Assembly (NCBI GenBank): GCA_003255065.1
Contig: QAOA01004738.1
Coordinates: 62,001-126,000, forward strand
Reading direction: 5' to 3'
Source of the DNA: Cercis canadensis
Lineage: Eukaryota > Streptophyta > Magnoliopsida > Fabales > Fabaceae
Length of the DNA: 64,000 nucleotides
Shown: positions 52,251 through 63,226 of the stretch, in pieces
How positions within the stretch are numbered: position 1 is the first letter of the stretch
Layout of the letters: each line of letters opens with the position of its first letter
Position numbers and translations under genes: made by a program
Notes under the pieces: generated by a model
Told to the model about the DNA's origin: nothing
Seen by the model: only the letters and a program-made list of their open reading frames with translations
Database searches by the model: none

Positions 52251-52439
52251 GTACTGGGAATGAAGACCACAACTAATAATGCATGAACTGACTTGAATCG
52301 AAAATTTTTTGTTTGGTTTAGTTCATGAATCGAAGTGCACAATTTCGGTTCATGATTTTTTTGAATTGACTCCATCGGTTCAGTTAATAAAAAATCTGAA
52401 TTGAACCAAATTGAACCGATTTACACCCTTACTTGCGAA

Positions 52440-52837
52440 CTAGTCTCTCTTAGCGAGGATGTATAATAATAACAACATGGGTTTGATTTGGAGTTTGGAC
52501 CCTTGTTCATGTGCTGCAATTGCAATGCAAGGCATTTAATAGTGTTTAGTATAAAGAAAGTAATTTTCTTTTTTTTTTTCTTTTTCTTTTTTGGTTTAAT
52601 TAAAATTTTGGTATTTTTATTTTATTTAAATGAATANTTTCTTGTAGTGAAAATATGCTGAGGGAAAATTATTACTTTATTCTTAATGAACCCTTAAAAA
52701 AAACTAAAAATTATTTTGGAGTAGAATTTCATTCCCATCAATATCCGAACTAAAGCTCCAATCAGCAAAACCAAACAAGTGCTTAAATAGACTCATGGTT
52801 CTTCCAAAGTTGTAGATGTGATTCATGGCTCTCTTAA
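52440..52837. other. Spacer between two transposons
   Basis: About 0.4 kb of AT-rich DNA with a T-rich tract and a single N at 52637. No feature is recognised. Confidence 0.55.
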
Positions 52838-53096
52838 GGGGGCATTTAGTAGACAAATTTTTTTTTTTTCGTTCCTAGGAATCATAATTCCTGGGAATTA
52901 TCATTCCCATAAATGTTACAAATGTGTTTAGTTAGCCTTAAACATTTATGGGAAAGTCTCTCATCCTCATATTTGGTTCAAATGCTAATTTTTTGAGAAT
53001 CTTTGTCATTTTTTCAAAAATACCCCCATTTATATTTAGTCAAAAAAATTATAATTGGAAGGTAAAATTCAAAAAATTAAGTGTGAAAAATAACAA

Positions 53097-53602
53097 CTAA
53101 ATAAAAATTGCATAAACATAAAAATTCCTATGATTTGTTCCACCAATTGCACTCACTTCTGCCTTAAATTCCTCCTCACCTTCTTTCACCGTATTATCCA
53201 ACTTTTTTACAGCAATGAAGATCTCTCTAATGCCTGATAGAACTCCCTTGTGAACCGTTGTAGATGAACCATGACCGAGTCCTTCATTGAATCCATTTGT
53301 TGCTTTGCTTAACTCTTCATAAGTAAAACTTGTTAGATTCATGCTTCCCATGTATTGGCAAAGCTTAGGCACATTAAAACTCCCACAGCTAAAACGGTAT
53401 GCAGCTAAACAAGCTGCCAACACCAAGACCAAGTTCAGCAACATAGAACTGCTAAAGAGGACAGAACCAACAATCATCATCTTCGAATAATGACTCTTTC
53501 CACCAGGATTCTCACATTTCTAAGAAGAATTGTCTCTTCTTAATTTTATCAGAAATTTTACAGAAAGGGAAACATCCATTCTTTCGTTGGATAGGGGAGC
53601 TG
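53097..53602 (-). pseudogene. G-type lectin receptor-like kinase fragment, downstream part
   Basis: On the minus strand the frame runs from LSNERMDVSLSVKFLIKL, a juxtamembrane stretch, through an in-frame stop near 53519, a membrane segment (SMLLNLVLVLAACLAAYRF) and the kinase start (FTYEELSKATNGFNEGLGHG, then IAVKKLD with the ATP-binding Lys). It ends at GGTNHRN near 53115. The glycine loop reads GHGSSTTVHKG. The catalytic HRD and DFG motifs are absent. It is the RLK1-like S-receptor kinase family and clearly a fragment. Confidence 0.82.
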
Positions 53603-53884
53603 ATAGAAACCAACACAACAAAGAGGGTAGTAAAGGCAAAACAAGGGCTAACAGAATCACCAAACGTCCTCAGGGATGGGAAGAATATATTCACTGAATT
53701 GATGGGGAATTAGTTACAGTTTGTTAGATCTACTGTGAATTTAGGATCTATTGTATCTTTGAGCCTCTCTATATAAAGAGGATTATGAATGAAAGAAAGT
53801 AAGAAGAATTTAGTTACCAGTTTTATTTTCTCTTGGAGGCTTTTCCCTACCTCGAATAAGGGAGAAATATCAGTTTACATATCA
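53603..53884 (+). repeat. Gypsy C 5' LTR
   Basis: 282 bp, TGATAGAAACC to TACATATCA, with a CTATATAAAGAGG promoter box near 53768. It is followed by the primer site. Confidence 0.88.
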
Positions 53885-53909
53885 TTGGTGCTTTCATTGC
53901 CCTTCCGCC

Positions 53910-55054
53910 ATGGCCGACCTTGCCAAACAGAAAACCACGTCATCTTCCGGCGACAGGTTGGAGGACGCCATTGCCAAATTGGCTCTCTCTCAAGCTTCTC
54001 TGCATAAACGTCTTGATGATGTCTTGTCTTGCTTGGGTTCTCTCACATCCCGACCACCGCCTGCTTCCAATCACTCCTTTGATTCATCTCTACACATGTC
54101 CCCGACCAACCCGCCTTCTTTTCCAAGAACGTCGTTCAAATTGGACGTCCCTCACTTTGATGGCACTGATCCACTGGGATGGATCTTCAAGATCTGTCAA
54201 TTTTTCAATTACCACCAAACCCCTGATGATCAACGTTTAATGATTGTTTCCTTTTACATGGTTGGACCCGCTCTTAGCTGGTACCAATGGATGCATGGAA
54301 ATGGCCAAATTCGTTCCTGGCCAAGCTTCATCCACACACTGGAGGTCCGTTTTGCCCCGTCTTTGTATGAAGATCCCCAAGGAGCCCTTTTCAAACTCAC
54401 GCAGAAAGGATCTGTGCGGGATTTCCAAACTGAATTTGAGACCATCGCCAACCGTATTGTTGGCCTTCCAACTACCACCCTTCTTAGTTGTTTCATCTCG
54501 AGTTTGTCTCCGAAGATACGGCGGGAAGTCCAAGCTCATCAACCCATTAACCTTGCCCAAGCTATTGCTTTAGCCAAACTACAGGAGGAGAAATTTCTAG
54601 ACACCAAACACGCGGCGTATGCTAAACCATCGACCACACGCAACCCTCACGACTCAATCTCCATTTTCCACAACTCCGAAATCACTAGCTATTCCCATTA
54701 AGCAACTTACCGCCGCTGAAATGCAGACTCGGCGAGATCGGGGTTTGTGATACAACTGTGATGAGAAGTACAAGTTTGGACACAAATGTAAGGCTCGGTT
54801 CTTTTATTTACTGAGTGACGAAGCTGACTCTGCTTGTATAGCTGAGGAGGGTGAGGAGAACTCAAATTCGGATCATATACCTCAGTTTGTTCCTGATCCA
54901 GATCCACAAGCCCAAATCAGTTTTCATGCATTGTTGAACTATTCCACTCCAGAAACATTGCGTCTCTTGGGCCGTATTGAATCCAAGGAGTTGCAGGTTC
55001 TCATTGATGGGGGGAAGTACTCATAATTTTATCCAAGACATGATTGCCAAATAG
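53910..55054 (+). pseudogene. Gypsy C gag and protease start
   Basis: ATG 53910 opens the gag frame (MADLAKQKTTSSSGDRLEDA). The gag domain runs from FDGTDPLGWIFKICQFFNYH to QTEFETIANRIVGL, and the frame closes at TAA 54699 after a frameshift. A zinc-knuckle remnant (YNCDEKYKFGHKCK) preceded by a TGA lies near 54750. The protease motif near 55005 reads LIDGG followed by a frame change and THNFIQ, where active enzymes have DSG or DTG. Confidence 0.83.
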
Positions 55055-56140
55055 TTGGGTTTGAGATCTATTTTGACTCCTTCGTTTCGGGTTTTGATTG
55101 GGAATGGTGAACACTTGACTTGCTCTACTGTTTGTAAACAGGTTCCCTTAGGTCTTCAAAAGCAGGTCTTCACAGTGGATTTATTTGTTCTGCCAATCAG
55201 TGGGGCTGATGTTGTTTTGGGTGTGCAGTGGCTTAAACAACTGGGCCCAGTGGTTACTGATTATAGCAATTTGCTTATGAAGTTCATGTGGCAAGGTCAA
55301 TGGGTCCAATTAACAGGTCAGCCCAAATCTTCCTTAGACCCAATCTCTTTTCATCAGCTCAGGCGACTACAAGACACTGCTGGTGTAGCTGAATGTTTTC
55401 ACCTCCAAATTATTGCTCATCAGTCCTATACACCAAGCCCAGCCCCACTCACAGAGCCCAACCTAGACTTATCCCCTTCTTCATCCCTGACCTCTTTGCT
55501 ATCACAATACCGCCCTCTATTTGAACCCAATATCGCCTTTCCTCCTGAACGCAACATTACACACCACATCCATCTATTCCCTGATAGTAAACCTGTTAAT
55601 GTCTGGCCATATCACTGTCCCTACTTTCAGAAACAAGAAATTGAATCCCATGTATCCGAGATGCTTCGCACAGGTGTGATACGTCCTAGCACTAGTGCTT
55701 TCTCCTTCCCAGTGTTACTCGTCAAGAAGAAAGACAGGTCATGGTGCTTCTGCGTAGATTATCGTGACTTGAATACTATTACGGTCAAGAATCATTTTCC
55801 TATACCCACCATAGATGAATTAGCAAATGCTCGATGGTTTTCTAAATTGGATTTGCGTGTTGGGTATCATCAAATTCGTATGACAGCAGAGGATGTTCAT
55901 AAAACGGCATTCCGGACTCACGAAGGTCACTATGAGTTTCGGGTAATGCCGTTTGGCTTGTGCAATGCCCCGTCCACGTTTCAGGCTGCCATGAATAACC
56001 TTTTACGGCCATTATTGAGGAAGTCAGTAATTGTGTTTTTTGATGATATCTTAGTCTATAGTCCATCATTGGATGTTCATTTCTTCCAGTTGAAACAAGT
56101 GTTTGATATTTTGTTGGCTGGAAATTTTTTCTTAAAGTAA
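55055..56140 (+). pseudogene. Gypsy C protease end and reverse transcriptase
   Basis: The open frame holds the protease tail (GADVVLGVQWLKQLGPV), then [62 protein letters not shown] and the active site VFFDDILVYSPS. It ends at TAA 56138 in the region NFFLK-stop-SKCLF. The next frame continues in phase. Confidence 0.87.
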
Positions 56141-56176
56141 TCCAAATGTCTCTTTTGTCAACAGTCCATCGACTAT

Positions 56177-56920
56177 TTGGGGCATGTTATTTCCTATAAT
56201 GGGATGGCACCTGATCAAGCCAAGATTGAAGCTATGCTCCAGTGGCCTACACCAAAAACTGTAAAACAGTTGCTCGGATTCTTGGGCTTAACTGGCTTTT
56301 ATAGGAAATTCATCCAAAATTATGCATCACGAGCTGCTGCTTTGACTGATTTGCTAAAAAAAGATGTGTTTGCCTGGAGTGAGGCAACTCAGTTATCATT
56401 TGATAATTTGAAACAAGCCATGTTACAAGCACCTGTTCTGGCTATTCCTAATTTTGACATGCCCTTCACTTTACAAACTGATGTGTCTGGCTCAGGTATA
56501 GGTGCAGTATTACTTCAAACTAATCATCCTATTGCTTATTTTAGCAAAAAAATTTGTCCTCGACTACTAAATTCATCTACGTATATTCGTGAGTTTCATG
56601 CCATTATATGTGCCGTCAAGAAGTGGCATCAATATTTGTTGGGCAGAAAATTTACAATACAAACAGACCATAAAAGCATTAAGGATCTTATGACTCAAGT
56701 GATCCAGACTCCGGAGCAGCATCAATATCTCTCTAAATTACTTGGCTTTGATTATGTGATTGTGTACAAATCAGGTCACACAAATGTTACCACTGATGCT
56801 TTATCTCGCATCTTCCCTGCCGAGGACTCATTAGTCACTAAGTCACCACAATGTTTGGTTCTTACTATGCCTCATTTTGGTCTTGTGGATGCACTCCGAA
56901 GTGAACTTGCAAATTCTTAA
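56177..56920 (+). pseudogene. Gypsy C RT connection and RNase H
   Basis: The frame reads GHVISYNGMAPDQAKIEAML, LLGFLGLTGFYRKFIQNYAS, FTLQTDVSGSGIGAVLLQTN, EFHAIICAVKKWHQYLLGRK and QTDHKSIKDL. It ends at TAA 56918. RNase H residues are mostly kept. Confidence 0.87.
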
Positions 56921-57052
56921 GCATTCAAACACTTAAAACAACAGATAATTGACCAACCTGCAAAGCATCCTTAGTGACGTATCGTTAACGATTTAATACT
57001 ATGCCAAGACCACATCTTCATACCCGCAGAGTCCTATTTCAAGACTACTATT

Positions 57053-58270
57053 ATGCAAGAATTTCATTCTTCCCTACTTAGGGGTCATGGGGGTGTAGCC
57101 AAAACCTTGAGTCGAATTAATGCTAATTTTTTTTGGGATACAATGCGTGCTGATGTTACCCAATTTGTTCAATTCTGTGTCATTTGTCAACAGACAAAAA
57201 GCCCTACTCAGGCCCCTGCTGGACTTCTTCAACCAATTGCACCTCCTTATCAAGTGTGGGAAGATCTTTCTCTTGATTTTATTACTGCTTAACCTCCATC
57301 CAATGGGTCTACTGTAATTCTAGTTGTGGTTGACCATTTTAGTAAAGCAACACATTTTGGATTATTGGCCACCCATTATATTGCTGCTAAAGTCGCTGAA
57401 TTGTTTGTTACGATGGTTTGCAAGCATCATGGCATTCCCAAGAGTCTCATCTCTGACCGAGACACTATATTTCTTAGTTGATTTTGGAGAGAGTTATTTA
57501 AACTTAGTGGGACACAACTGCGAATGAGTACTGCTTATCACCCACAGTCAGATGGGTAGACAAAGGTGATCAATCGCATCTTGCAGCAATATTTGCGAGT
57601 ATTCTGCCACGATAAGCCTTCACAATGGGCAAAATTTTTACCTTGAGCTGAATGGAACTACAACACAACAGTATACTCTGTGACAAATATAACTCCATTT
57701 GAAATAGTTTATGGCAGGCCACCCCCCAGTATCCCTCATTACATTGGTGGGACAACTTCAGTTGCAGCTGTCGAGGAGGATCTAATGACCAGGGAAGTGG
57801 TATTAACTCAATTGCGACATAAACTCCTAAAAGCACAAACACAGATGAAAGCATATGCTGATATGAAACGTTGGGATGTGCAGTATAATTTGGGAGACTG
57901 GATTCATGTTAAACTTAGACCCTATCGTCAAACCTCTGTCACTGTTGTTTCATGCAAAAAATTAGCCAAATGTTTTTATGGGCCTTTTCAGATTATCGAA
58001 CACATTGGTCCTGTGGCTTACAAACTAGACTTGCCAAGCCACTCTCGTATTCACCCAGTTTTTCATTGCTCTCTGCTCAAATTGCACCATGGACCTGCTC
58101 CTGTTATTCCAACTACTTTACTTGAAAGTAATGAATTTCACCAGCCCATCATCACTCCACTTGCTATCTTGGACCAGAAAATTGTTGTGACAGATACTAG
58201 GGAGCAAAAGTTAGTGTTAGTTCAGTGGCAAGGTCTCCTTTCGGAAGAAGCTACATGGGAAAACTTGTAG
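57053..58270 (+). pseudogene. Gypsy C integrase and chromodomain-like end
   Basis: The zinc head (HSSLLRGHGGVAKTLSRI, CVICQQTK) is followed by WEDLSLDFITA and TAA 57290. After a frame change the core continues with Asp in ISDRDTIF and with the DDE Glu changed, because GQTEV reads G-stop-TKV at 57557-57571. At 57680-58270 the C-terminal domain (YNLGDWIHVKLRPYRQTSVT) ends in LVLVQWQGLLSEEATWENL, a chromodomain-like tail. Not functional. Confidence 0.85.
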
Positions 58271-58335
58271 GACTTACAATGTGATTTTCCTTCCTTACAC
58301 CTTGAGGACAAAGTGCATTTCCCAGCGGGTAGCAA

Positions 58336-58619
58336 TGGTAGAAACCAACACAATGAAGAGGGTAGTAAAGGCAAAACAAGGGCTAACAGAATCACCAAAC
58401 GTCCTCAGGGATGTGAAGAATATATTCACTGAATTGATGGGGAATTAGTTATAGTTTGTTAGATCTACCGTGAATTTAGGATCTATTGTATCTTTGAGCC
58501 TCTCTATATAAAGAGGATTATGAATGAAAGAAAGTAACAAGAATTTAGTTACCAATTTTATTTTCTCTTGGAGGCTTTTCCCTGCCTCGAATAAGGGAAA
58601 AATATCAGTTTACATATCA
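58336..58619 (+). repeat. Gypsy C 3' LTR
   Basis: 284 bp, TGGTAGAAACC to TACATATCA, preceded by a purine-rich CAGCGGGTAGCAA. The same CTATATAAAGAGG box is present. Confidence 0.88.
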
Positions 58620-58700
58620 TGAGCCCTCTTCTTCCAGCACCTTCGTTCTTTTATATCTCTTGAATCCATCATAGGGCCTCATAGATGATGGTTACGAGTA
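58620..58700 (-). pseudogene. G-type lectin receptor-like kinase fragment, upstream part
   Basis: Directly beyond the gypsy C 3' LTR the minus strand reads RRCWKKRA, which fits immediately before PLSNER on the other side of the element (CWKK..PLSN is a conserved stretch of this family). This shows that the gypsy split the kinase fragment. Upstream, the similarity fades within about 80 bp. Confidence 0.6.
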
Positions 58701-59103
58701 ACCCTGAGAACAAAAGTGTGCAACCAGTCAGTGAGACCCATAACCAAACAGATGGTGTGCACAATCATGTGATACAATCATCATCCTCATTGCCTTCTGA
58801 TATAAGAAAATTGAAGTTGTAGGCTACCAAACAAGACGTTGTTGATTCTGATTCAGCTTCAAGGAAGCCATTAAGGGTGGCGCAAGCGTTGGAGCAAAAC
58901 AACAGAGATCAACCAAGTATTTTTCCAGGTGAAGAGGAAAGAGGTTGAGTTGTTGTTTGTACTGGGGTTCTTCAGCTCGCCGGAGATGGTGGCAATGGCG
59001 ATGACACCAAAATGGTGGCAATGATGCCGGCGAAGCCCATTGGAGACCAGAGTGGTCATGGTAGAGGGACAAGAAAGAGACTTGGGGTTCTTGGGAATGT
59101 TAG
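58701..59103. other. Interior of the inverted-repeat element, right of gypsy C
   Basis: An open plus-strand stretch starts MVTSNPENKSVQPVSETHNQ (from ATG 58689) and is closed by TAG after 44 codons. I do not recognise it. It may be a second captured fragment. The end of the block is duplicated at 59829-59918. Confidence 0.35.
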
Positions 59104-59918
59104 NAGAATCAAAAAATCTTCTGAAATCTCAACCCAAGATGAATTACCCGCAATAAAAATAATTAGTTAACCAGTGAATTTACATAGAAATGACAAAGAA
59201 ATATAGAAGGAGGGGGATCAGATAATCTTTGTGAGAGAGAGATAGAAACAAAGACAAAACCTGAGGCAAAATTGAGCTCTATGAAAGCAAAATACAGTCT
59301 ACGTCAGTGATGGCAGCAGCAGGAGATGTCGACCGGCAAAGAGGAACACTTGCGAAGGTAGATTGGTAAATCGAAAACCTTGAAGGGAAACCTAGAAGGC
59401 TGAGGTGCAGTTGGGGCTGCGAGCTGTAGCTCGATGGAGACCATAGAGGAATCTAAAGCAGTGTAAAACTGAGAGCAGTGTGCGAGCTAGCGAGATTGGG
59501 TGCAACTGAGAGTGAAAGAACGATCGATCTGAGCTTAAGGCCTCTGTATTGGGGTAACTTAGCAGAGCCCCTATGGGATGAGAGAAGAAATTGAAGAGGT
59601 GTAGTGATGGTAGAAGAAATTGATCGAAGGAAGAAGAAAAATGACAATTGTTTATAATTACAAAATTACCATTAATGAAAACAAGTTGTTCTCCGGTCAA
59701 TGAGTTGTTTTGAGAACAAAAGAGTTGTTTTGAGAACAAAAACACCTCCCAGCTGTTCTGGTTTTCTTGTTTTTAAAACAACATTTTGAGAATTGTTTTT
59801 AAAACAATGAAACAAAAACAGCTAAAANGGTGGCAATGATGCCGGCGAAGCCCATTGGAGACCAGAGTGGTCATGGTAGAGGGACAAGAAAGAGACTTGG
59901 GGTTCTTGGGAATGTTAG
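59014..59918. repeat. 90-bp duplicates bracketing a 723-bp contig between two single N characters
   Basis: Bases 59014-59103 recur exactly at 59829-59918. N characters stand at 59104 and 59828, and between them lies an unrelated 723-bp block. This looks like a contig placed into a gap while the flanking sequence was used twice. The true order is uncertain here. Confidence 0.7.
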
Positions 59919-60027
59919 TTTCTTGAGAATGTGTTTTAAAAAAATTTCACCAAACATGGGAACTTAGGATTTCCAAGCTGATATTTCTAAGAAACTAAAA
60001 ATAATCTATTTACCAAACACCCCTTAA

Positions 60028-60424
60028 GTGTTTCATGCTAATGTCCCAGGGAAACAATAGTTCTGTTGATTTTGACTGTCCAAAATATAGCTACTCAATG
60101 TATCAAAATCAAATTAAATCCAAAAGGTTTAAATTGTTAGGAGAAGGTCTAAGAATGATTTTCAAACATGCTCCTACATACAAAAGGGCTTCTGCCTTGA
60201 AGCTTGGACAAAATATTGATAGACTGATATCTTGCGTACAAATATTAACTTATTTGAGAAAGTGGGAGGAGTAGAAATTTGATTTCCTGATTGTTTAATC
60301 AAAGAGGAATTTATAGCCCTGTCATAGTGATGATGGAGAAAAGAGGAATGGGAAAGAAATCAAAGAGAATGCTAGAACTCTACTTCACAAATTTGGGATA
60401 AGAAGAGAGAAATAGACAACTTCC
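60028..60424. other. Unrecognised stretch with a short open frame
   Basis: A 79-codon plus-strand frame at 60035-60274 (MLMSQGNNSSVDFDCPKYSY and on) has no motif that I recognise. It is AT-rich like its surroundings and may be chance. Confidence 0.3.
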
Positions 60425-60812
60425 ATTCTCAATTCTATTATCAAAATAATTAATGATTCAAGTTTATCATTGTCCTCCTAACAAAAGCTATTTATAAGCA
60501 CCAAGTCATAAATAACAACACATATTACAAAGCAACATAAAAACATACACAAGGCTGGAGGAAATAAAAAAAAATTACCAAGTCCTAAAATGTCATTTTA
60601 GAGTTGCATATCTCCCAAAATAAATAATTTATATTCTCAATTCTATTATCAAAATGATCAATGATTCAAGTCTATCATTGTCCTCCTAACACAAGCTATT
60701 TATAAGCACCAAGTCATAAATGACAACACATATCACAAGGGAACAAAAAACCATACACAAGGCTGAAAATAAAAAATTACAAGTCCCAAAATGTTGCACA
60801 TCTCCCATAATG
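60425..60812. repeat. Tandem direct repeat, two units of about 208 bp
   Basis: Unit 1 starts at 60425 and unit 2 at 60633 (both ATTCTCAATTCTATTATC). They differ at many positions and by small indels, so unlike the single-N duplications this looks like a real, aged tandem duplication. Read on the minus strand, both contain GTGCTTATAAATAGCT, a TATA-like word, which suggests an LTR or promoter-derived unit. Confidence 0.7.
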
Positions 60813-60944
60813 TAGTTTTCTCTCCCGTCCTAAGAGTTTTCTCCCTCTCTTGTTGAGAGTTTTTGTTTTTGGCTTGAGTGTAGAAAATCACTTGTCCATT
60901 AACTTGGCTTCAATTCAATGCCTTTTGTAGTTCAAGGCTTGCGA

Positions 60945-62141
60945 TTAGGGGTGTAAGTCAAACCGGTCAAACTGGCCGAACCGAACCAGAGGTAAACTGA
61001 CTGAATCGAGAGAGTTGGTCCAGTTCTCGATTTGAATGGGAAAAAACTGACACTAAACCGAACCGAACCCTTAATATATATGTATTTTTATAATTTTTTT
61101 TTACAATAGCCACAAGACTAAGTCATTTTGATTAGGGTAAAATAACATTTTTTTTTCTAAACCCTAACTCTCCTCCCCTCTGCAATCGATCTCCATTTGA
61201 AACCTCTCCAATCTCCATCACGGTACACAGAGAAGAAGAGATACACACAACACAAAGAGAAGAAAAGAATAAGAGGTACGAACAAAGAGGGCATAACAGA
61301 GAGCAAACAGGAAGAAAAGAAAAGAAAAAAGAAGAAAGAGGAGAAGATGGGAGAGGACCCGCAAAGAAGAGATTGAAGTTAGAGAGAAGAGATGGAAGCC
61401 ATAGAGAAAGAGAAGGAGACTGAGAGAGCCTCTCACACACCTGGCCCAACGCAACATAGTGGTGCTACCCCTTCAATCTTGATCTAGTACATGGTTGTCC
61501 ACACTTGTTGAAATCTTGATTTGTCATTTATCATTTTTTTTTATTCATTGTCATCCATGGGAGTGGAAGGACAAATCTTGATTTGAAATTTAAATACTTT
61601 TCCTGAATGGTTTTGCCTTAGTTGAGTTTCGCAGCTGATATCCTCTCTGTTTCTATGATTTTTTTTTATAGTAGTTTGGTTACTGTTGGTGAATGGTTCA
61701 CATTGACAGAGAGATGCAAAGGCCTTTAATTAGGGGAATGGGTTAAGAGAGAGCTTCAAATCAGAGCATACAAAAAGTTGTGGCAAAGGAATAGGTCTTC
61801 TTGTAATGGAGCAGTCTAAAACAACAGTTCCCAATAATACAAAGTGGGTCTAAACACTCACCTAACCACATAAAAAATGACATTAAACAAATCATTTTTT
61901 TTTCTTTTCTTCTTTTCCATTTAATAATACTCTATCCCATAAAAGATCCATTCCAAAAAGCTTTCCTCAATAATGGTGTTACGTCAGTATAAAGTGGTAA
62001 AAATCAACTAACCCAACCGAATTTGGCCAGTTCGATTTGATTCGGTTTTGCTCTAAAAAATTTTAAAAACCGAACCAAACCGAGTTTGACCGGTTCGATT
62101 TTAGTTGGTTTGGGGTGTAAACCGGACCGATTACACCCCTA
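60945..62141. mobile_element. hAT-like non-autonomous element
   Basis: The ends TAGGGGTGTAA and TTACACCCCTA are perfect 11-bp inverted repeats, flanked by a perfect 8-bp duplication CTTGCGAT (60937-60944 and 62142-62149). TA-start termini and 8-bp duplications define the hAT superfamily. Subterminal AACCGAACC and GGTTCGATT words occur in both arms. No transposase is seen. The interior has a polypurine stretch (61215-61440) that gives only low-complexity frames. Confidence 0.85.
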
Positions 62142-62149
62142 CTTGCGAT

Positions 62150-62717
62150 AATGCTGGTAGATCTTAAGTTAAGTTCAAGGCTTAAGTTTGAAGCAGAATT
62201 AGTGGCTCATTAAGTTGAATGTTTACTACTGATGTGAACTTGTCCAATGTGGCAATCTTAAAAGAGTTTGTTTTTTATTAGCTCTTTAGCTTACATTTTC
62301 TCAAAAAGTAGACATAAGTCACTAATAATACAACAATCACCAAGGAGCTAATAAGTCAAGTTTTAAACTTGGTCATTGTGAACCTCCTCACATTAAGGAC
62401 ATATATCTAAACACGTGCTCTTGGTCCATTGTACATTTGTTCGGATGAAAAATATTGTTAGAATTTTGAAAAGATAATAGAAAGTAAAATATTAATTTAT
62501 GAAAATTGACAAGCTCAACATTATAATTATAACATACCTAAATGCACTGTTTCCTTTCTAAATCTAAATTCTAAAATATACCATTTATAGAAAAGTATTG
62601 CTTAAGTAGAAATGCACAATATAAACAAACAAACAAATAAGAAATTAGATCACTTCAAAAAGCAAGGGAAGTCTAGAATGCAGGAAGAAAGAGTGCCATG
62701 TGCATTGGTGCAAGATG
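62150..62717. other. AT-rich spacer
   Basis: About 0.57 kb. I see no gene, RNA or element ends. Confidence 0.55.
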
Positions 62718-62972
62718 CAATAGTCTTGTGTCCTTGAGCAGATGAAGTTATGTTGATATCTTACAACCTATGTTGCATGGGTACTTCAAAATCAATGCCA
62801 TACTTGTTTCTGAGATGTATCGAAAACTTGAAACTCGTACCGAANCAATAGTCTTGTGTCCTTGAGCAGATGAAGTTATGTTGATATCTTACAACCTATG
62901 TTGCATGGGTACTTCAAAATCAATGCCATACTTGTTTTTGAGATGTATCGAAAACTTGAAACTCGTACCGAA
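62718..62972. repeat. 127-bp duplication around single N (62845), probable assembly artefact
   Basis: Bases 62718-62844 and 62846-62972 differ at one position only and abut the N exactly. Confidence 0.75.
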
Positions 62973-63189
62973 CAAGGAAACTCATCTTAGCTTCTTCTTT
63001 TTTTGTGGAAAAAAAAAGCTTGGTACATTTTGAAATGGCTAAAATGCCAATTTTTGTTTTACACTTATTCTTTTCTCCTCCATTAGCTTTTATCCTTCAC
63101 AAGCCCAGCTCCCATTCTATTTTCTACTGAATTGAAGGAATATGACATGATTTGCCGGTTGAAGCTAGTTTTTTTAGCTACCTTTGAGG

Positions 63190-63226
<37 letters not shown>

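Larger units (their letters stand above)
51265..52431. mobile_element. hAT-like element with a captured NFD4-like gene fragment (Pack-type)
   Basis: The ends TTGGGGTGTACA and, inverted, TAAGGGTGTAAA match the TAGGGGTGTAA-type terminus of the element at 60945. Both subterminal regions hold the same kind of AACCGAACC and GGTTTGGTT words. The 8-bp flanks TTTGCGGA and CTTGCGAA agree at six of eight positions, consistent with an aged hAT target duplication. No transposase is seen. Between the ends lies coding DNA of a host MFS gene. It ends 196 bp before the malic enzyme start codon. Confidence 0.68.
53603..58619 (+). mobile_element. Gypsy C: nearly complete Ty3/gypsy inserted in the kinase fragment
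   Basis: 5' LTR 53603-53884 (282 bp) and 3' LTR 58336-58619 (284 bp) differ by roughly ten positions. The flanks GGAGC and TGAGC form a 5-bp duplication with one change. The primer site begins TTGGTGCTTTCATTG, a different type from the other elements in the window. Gag, protease, RT, RNase H, integrase and a chromodomain-like end follow in gypsy order. Stops in every gene make it inactive. Confidence 0.9.
52838..60023. mobile_element. Terminal-inverted-repeat element (PIF/Harbinger-like) carrying a receptor-kinase fragment, split by gypsy C
   Basis: The left end GGGGGCATTTAGTAGACAAA and the inverted right end GGGGTGTTTGGTAAATAGA are alike, and both are flanked by TTAA (52834-52837 and 60024-60027). 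GGGG-start termini and TTA/TAA flanks are typical of PIF/Harbinger elements. Without the gypsy the element is about 2.1 kb. It has no transposase, but it carries a lectin receptor-like kinase fragment. The ends are divergent and the short duplication is weak evidence, so the call is tentative. Confidence 0.42.

Noticed and set aside
59392..59745. A 117-codon minus-strand frame in the doubtful contig block
   Set aside because: No recognisable motif, and it lies in a block bounded by single N characters whose placement is uncertain.
61132..61457. Minus-strand frames rich in Leu, Ser and Phe inside the hAT-like element
   Set aside because: They arise from a polypurine/polypyrimidine tract; low complexity and no family signature.
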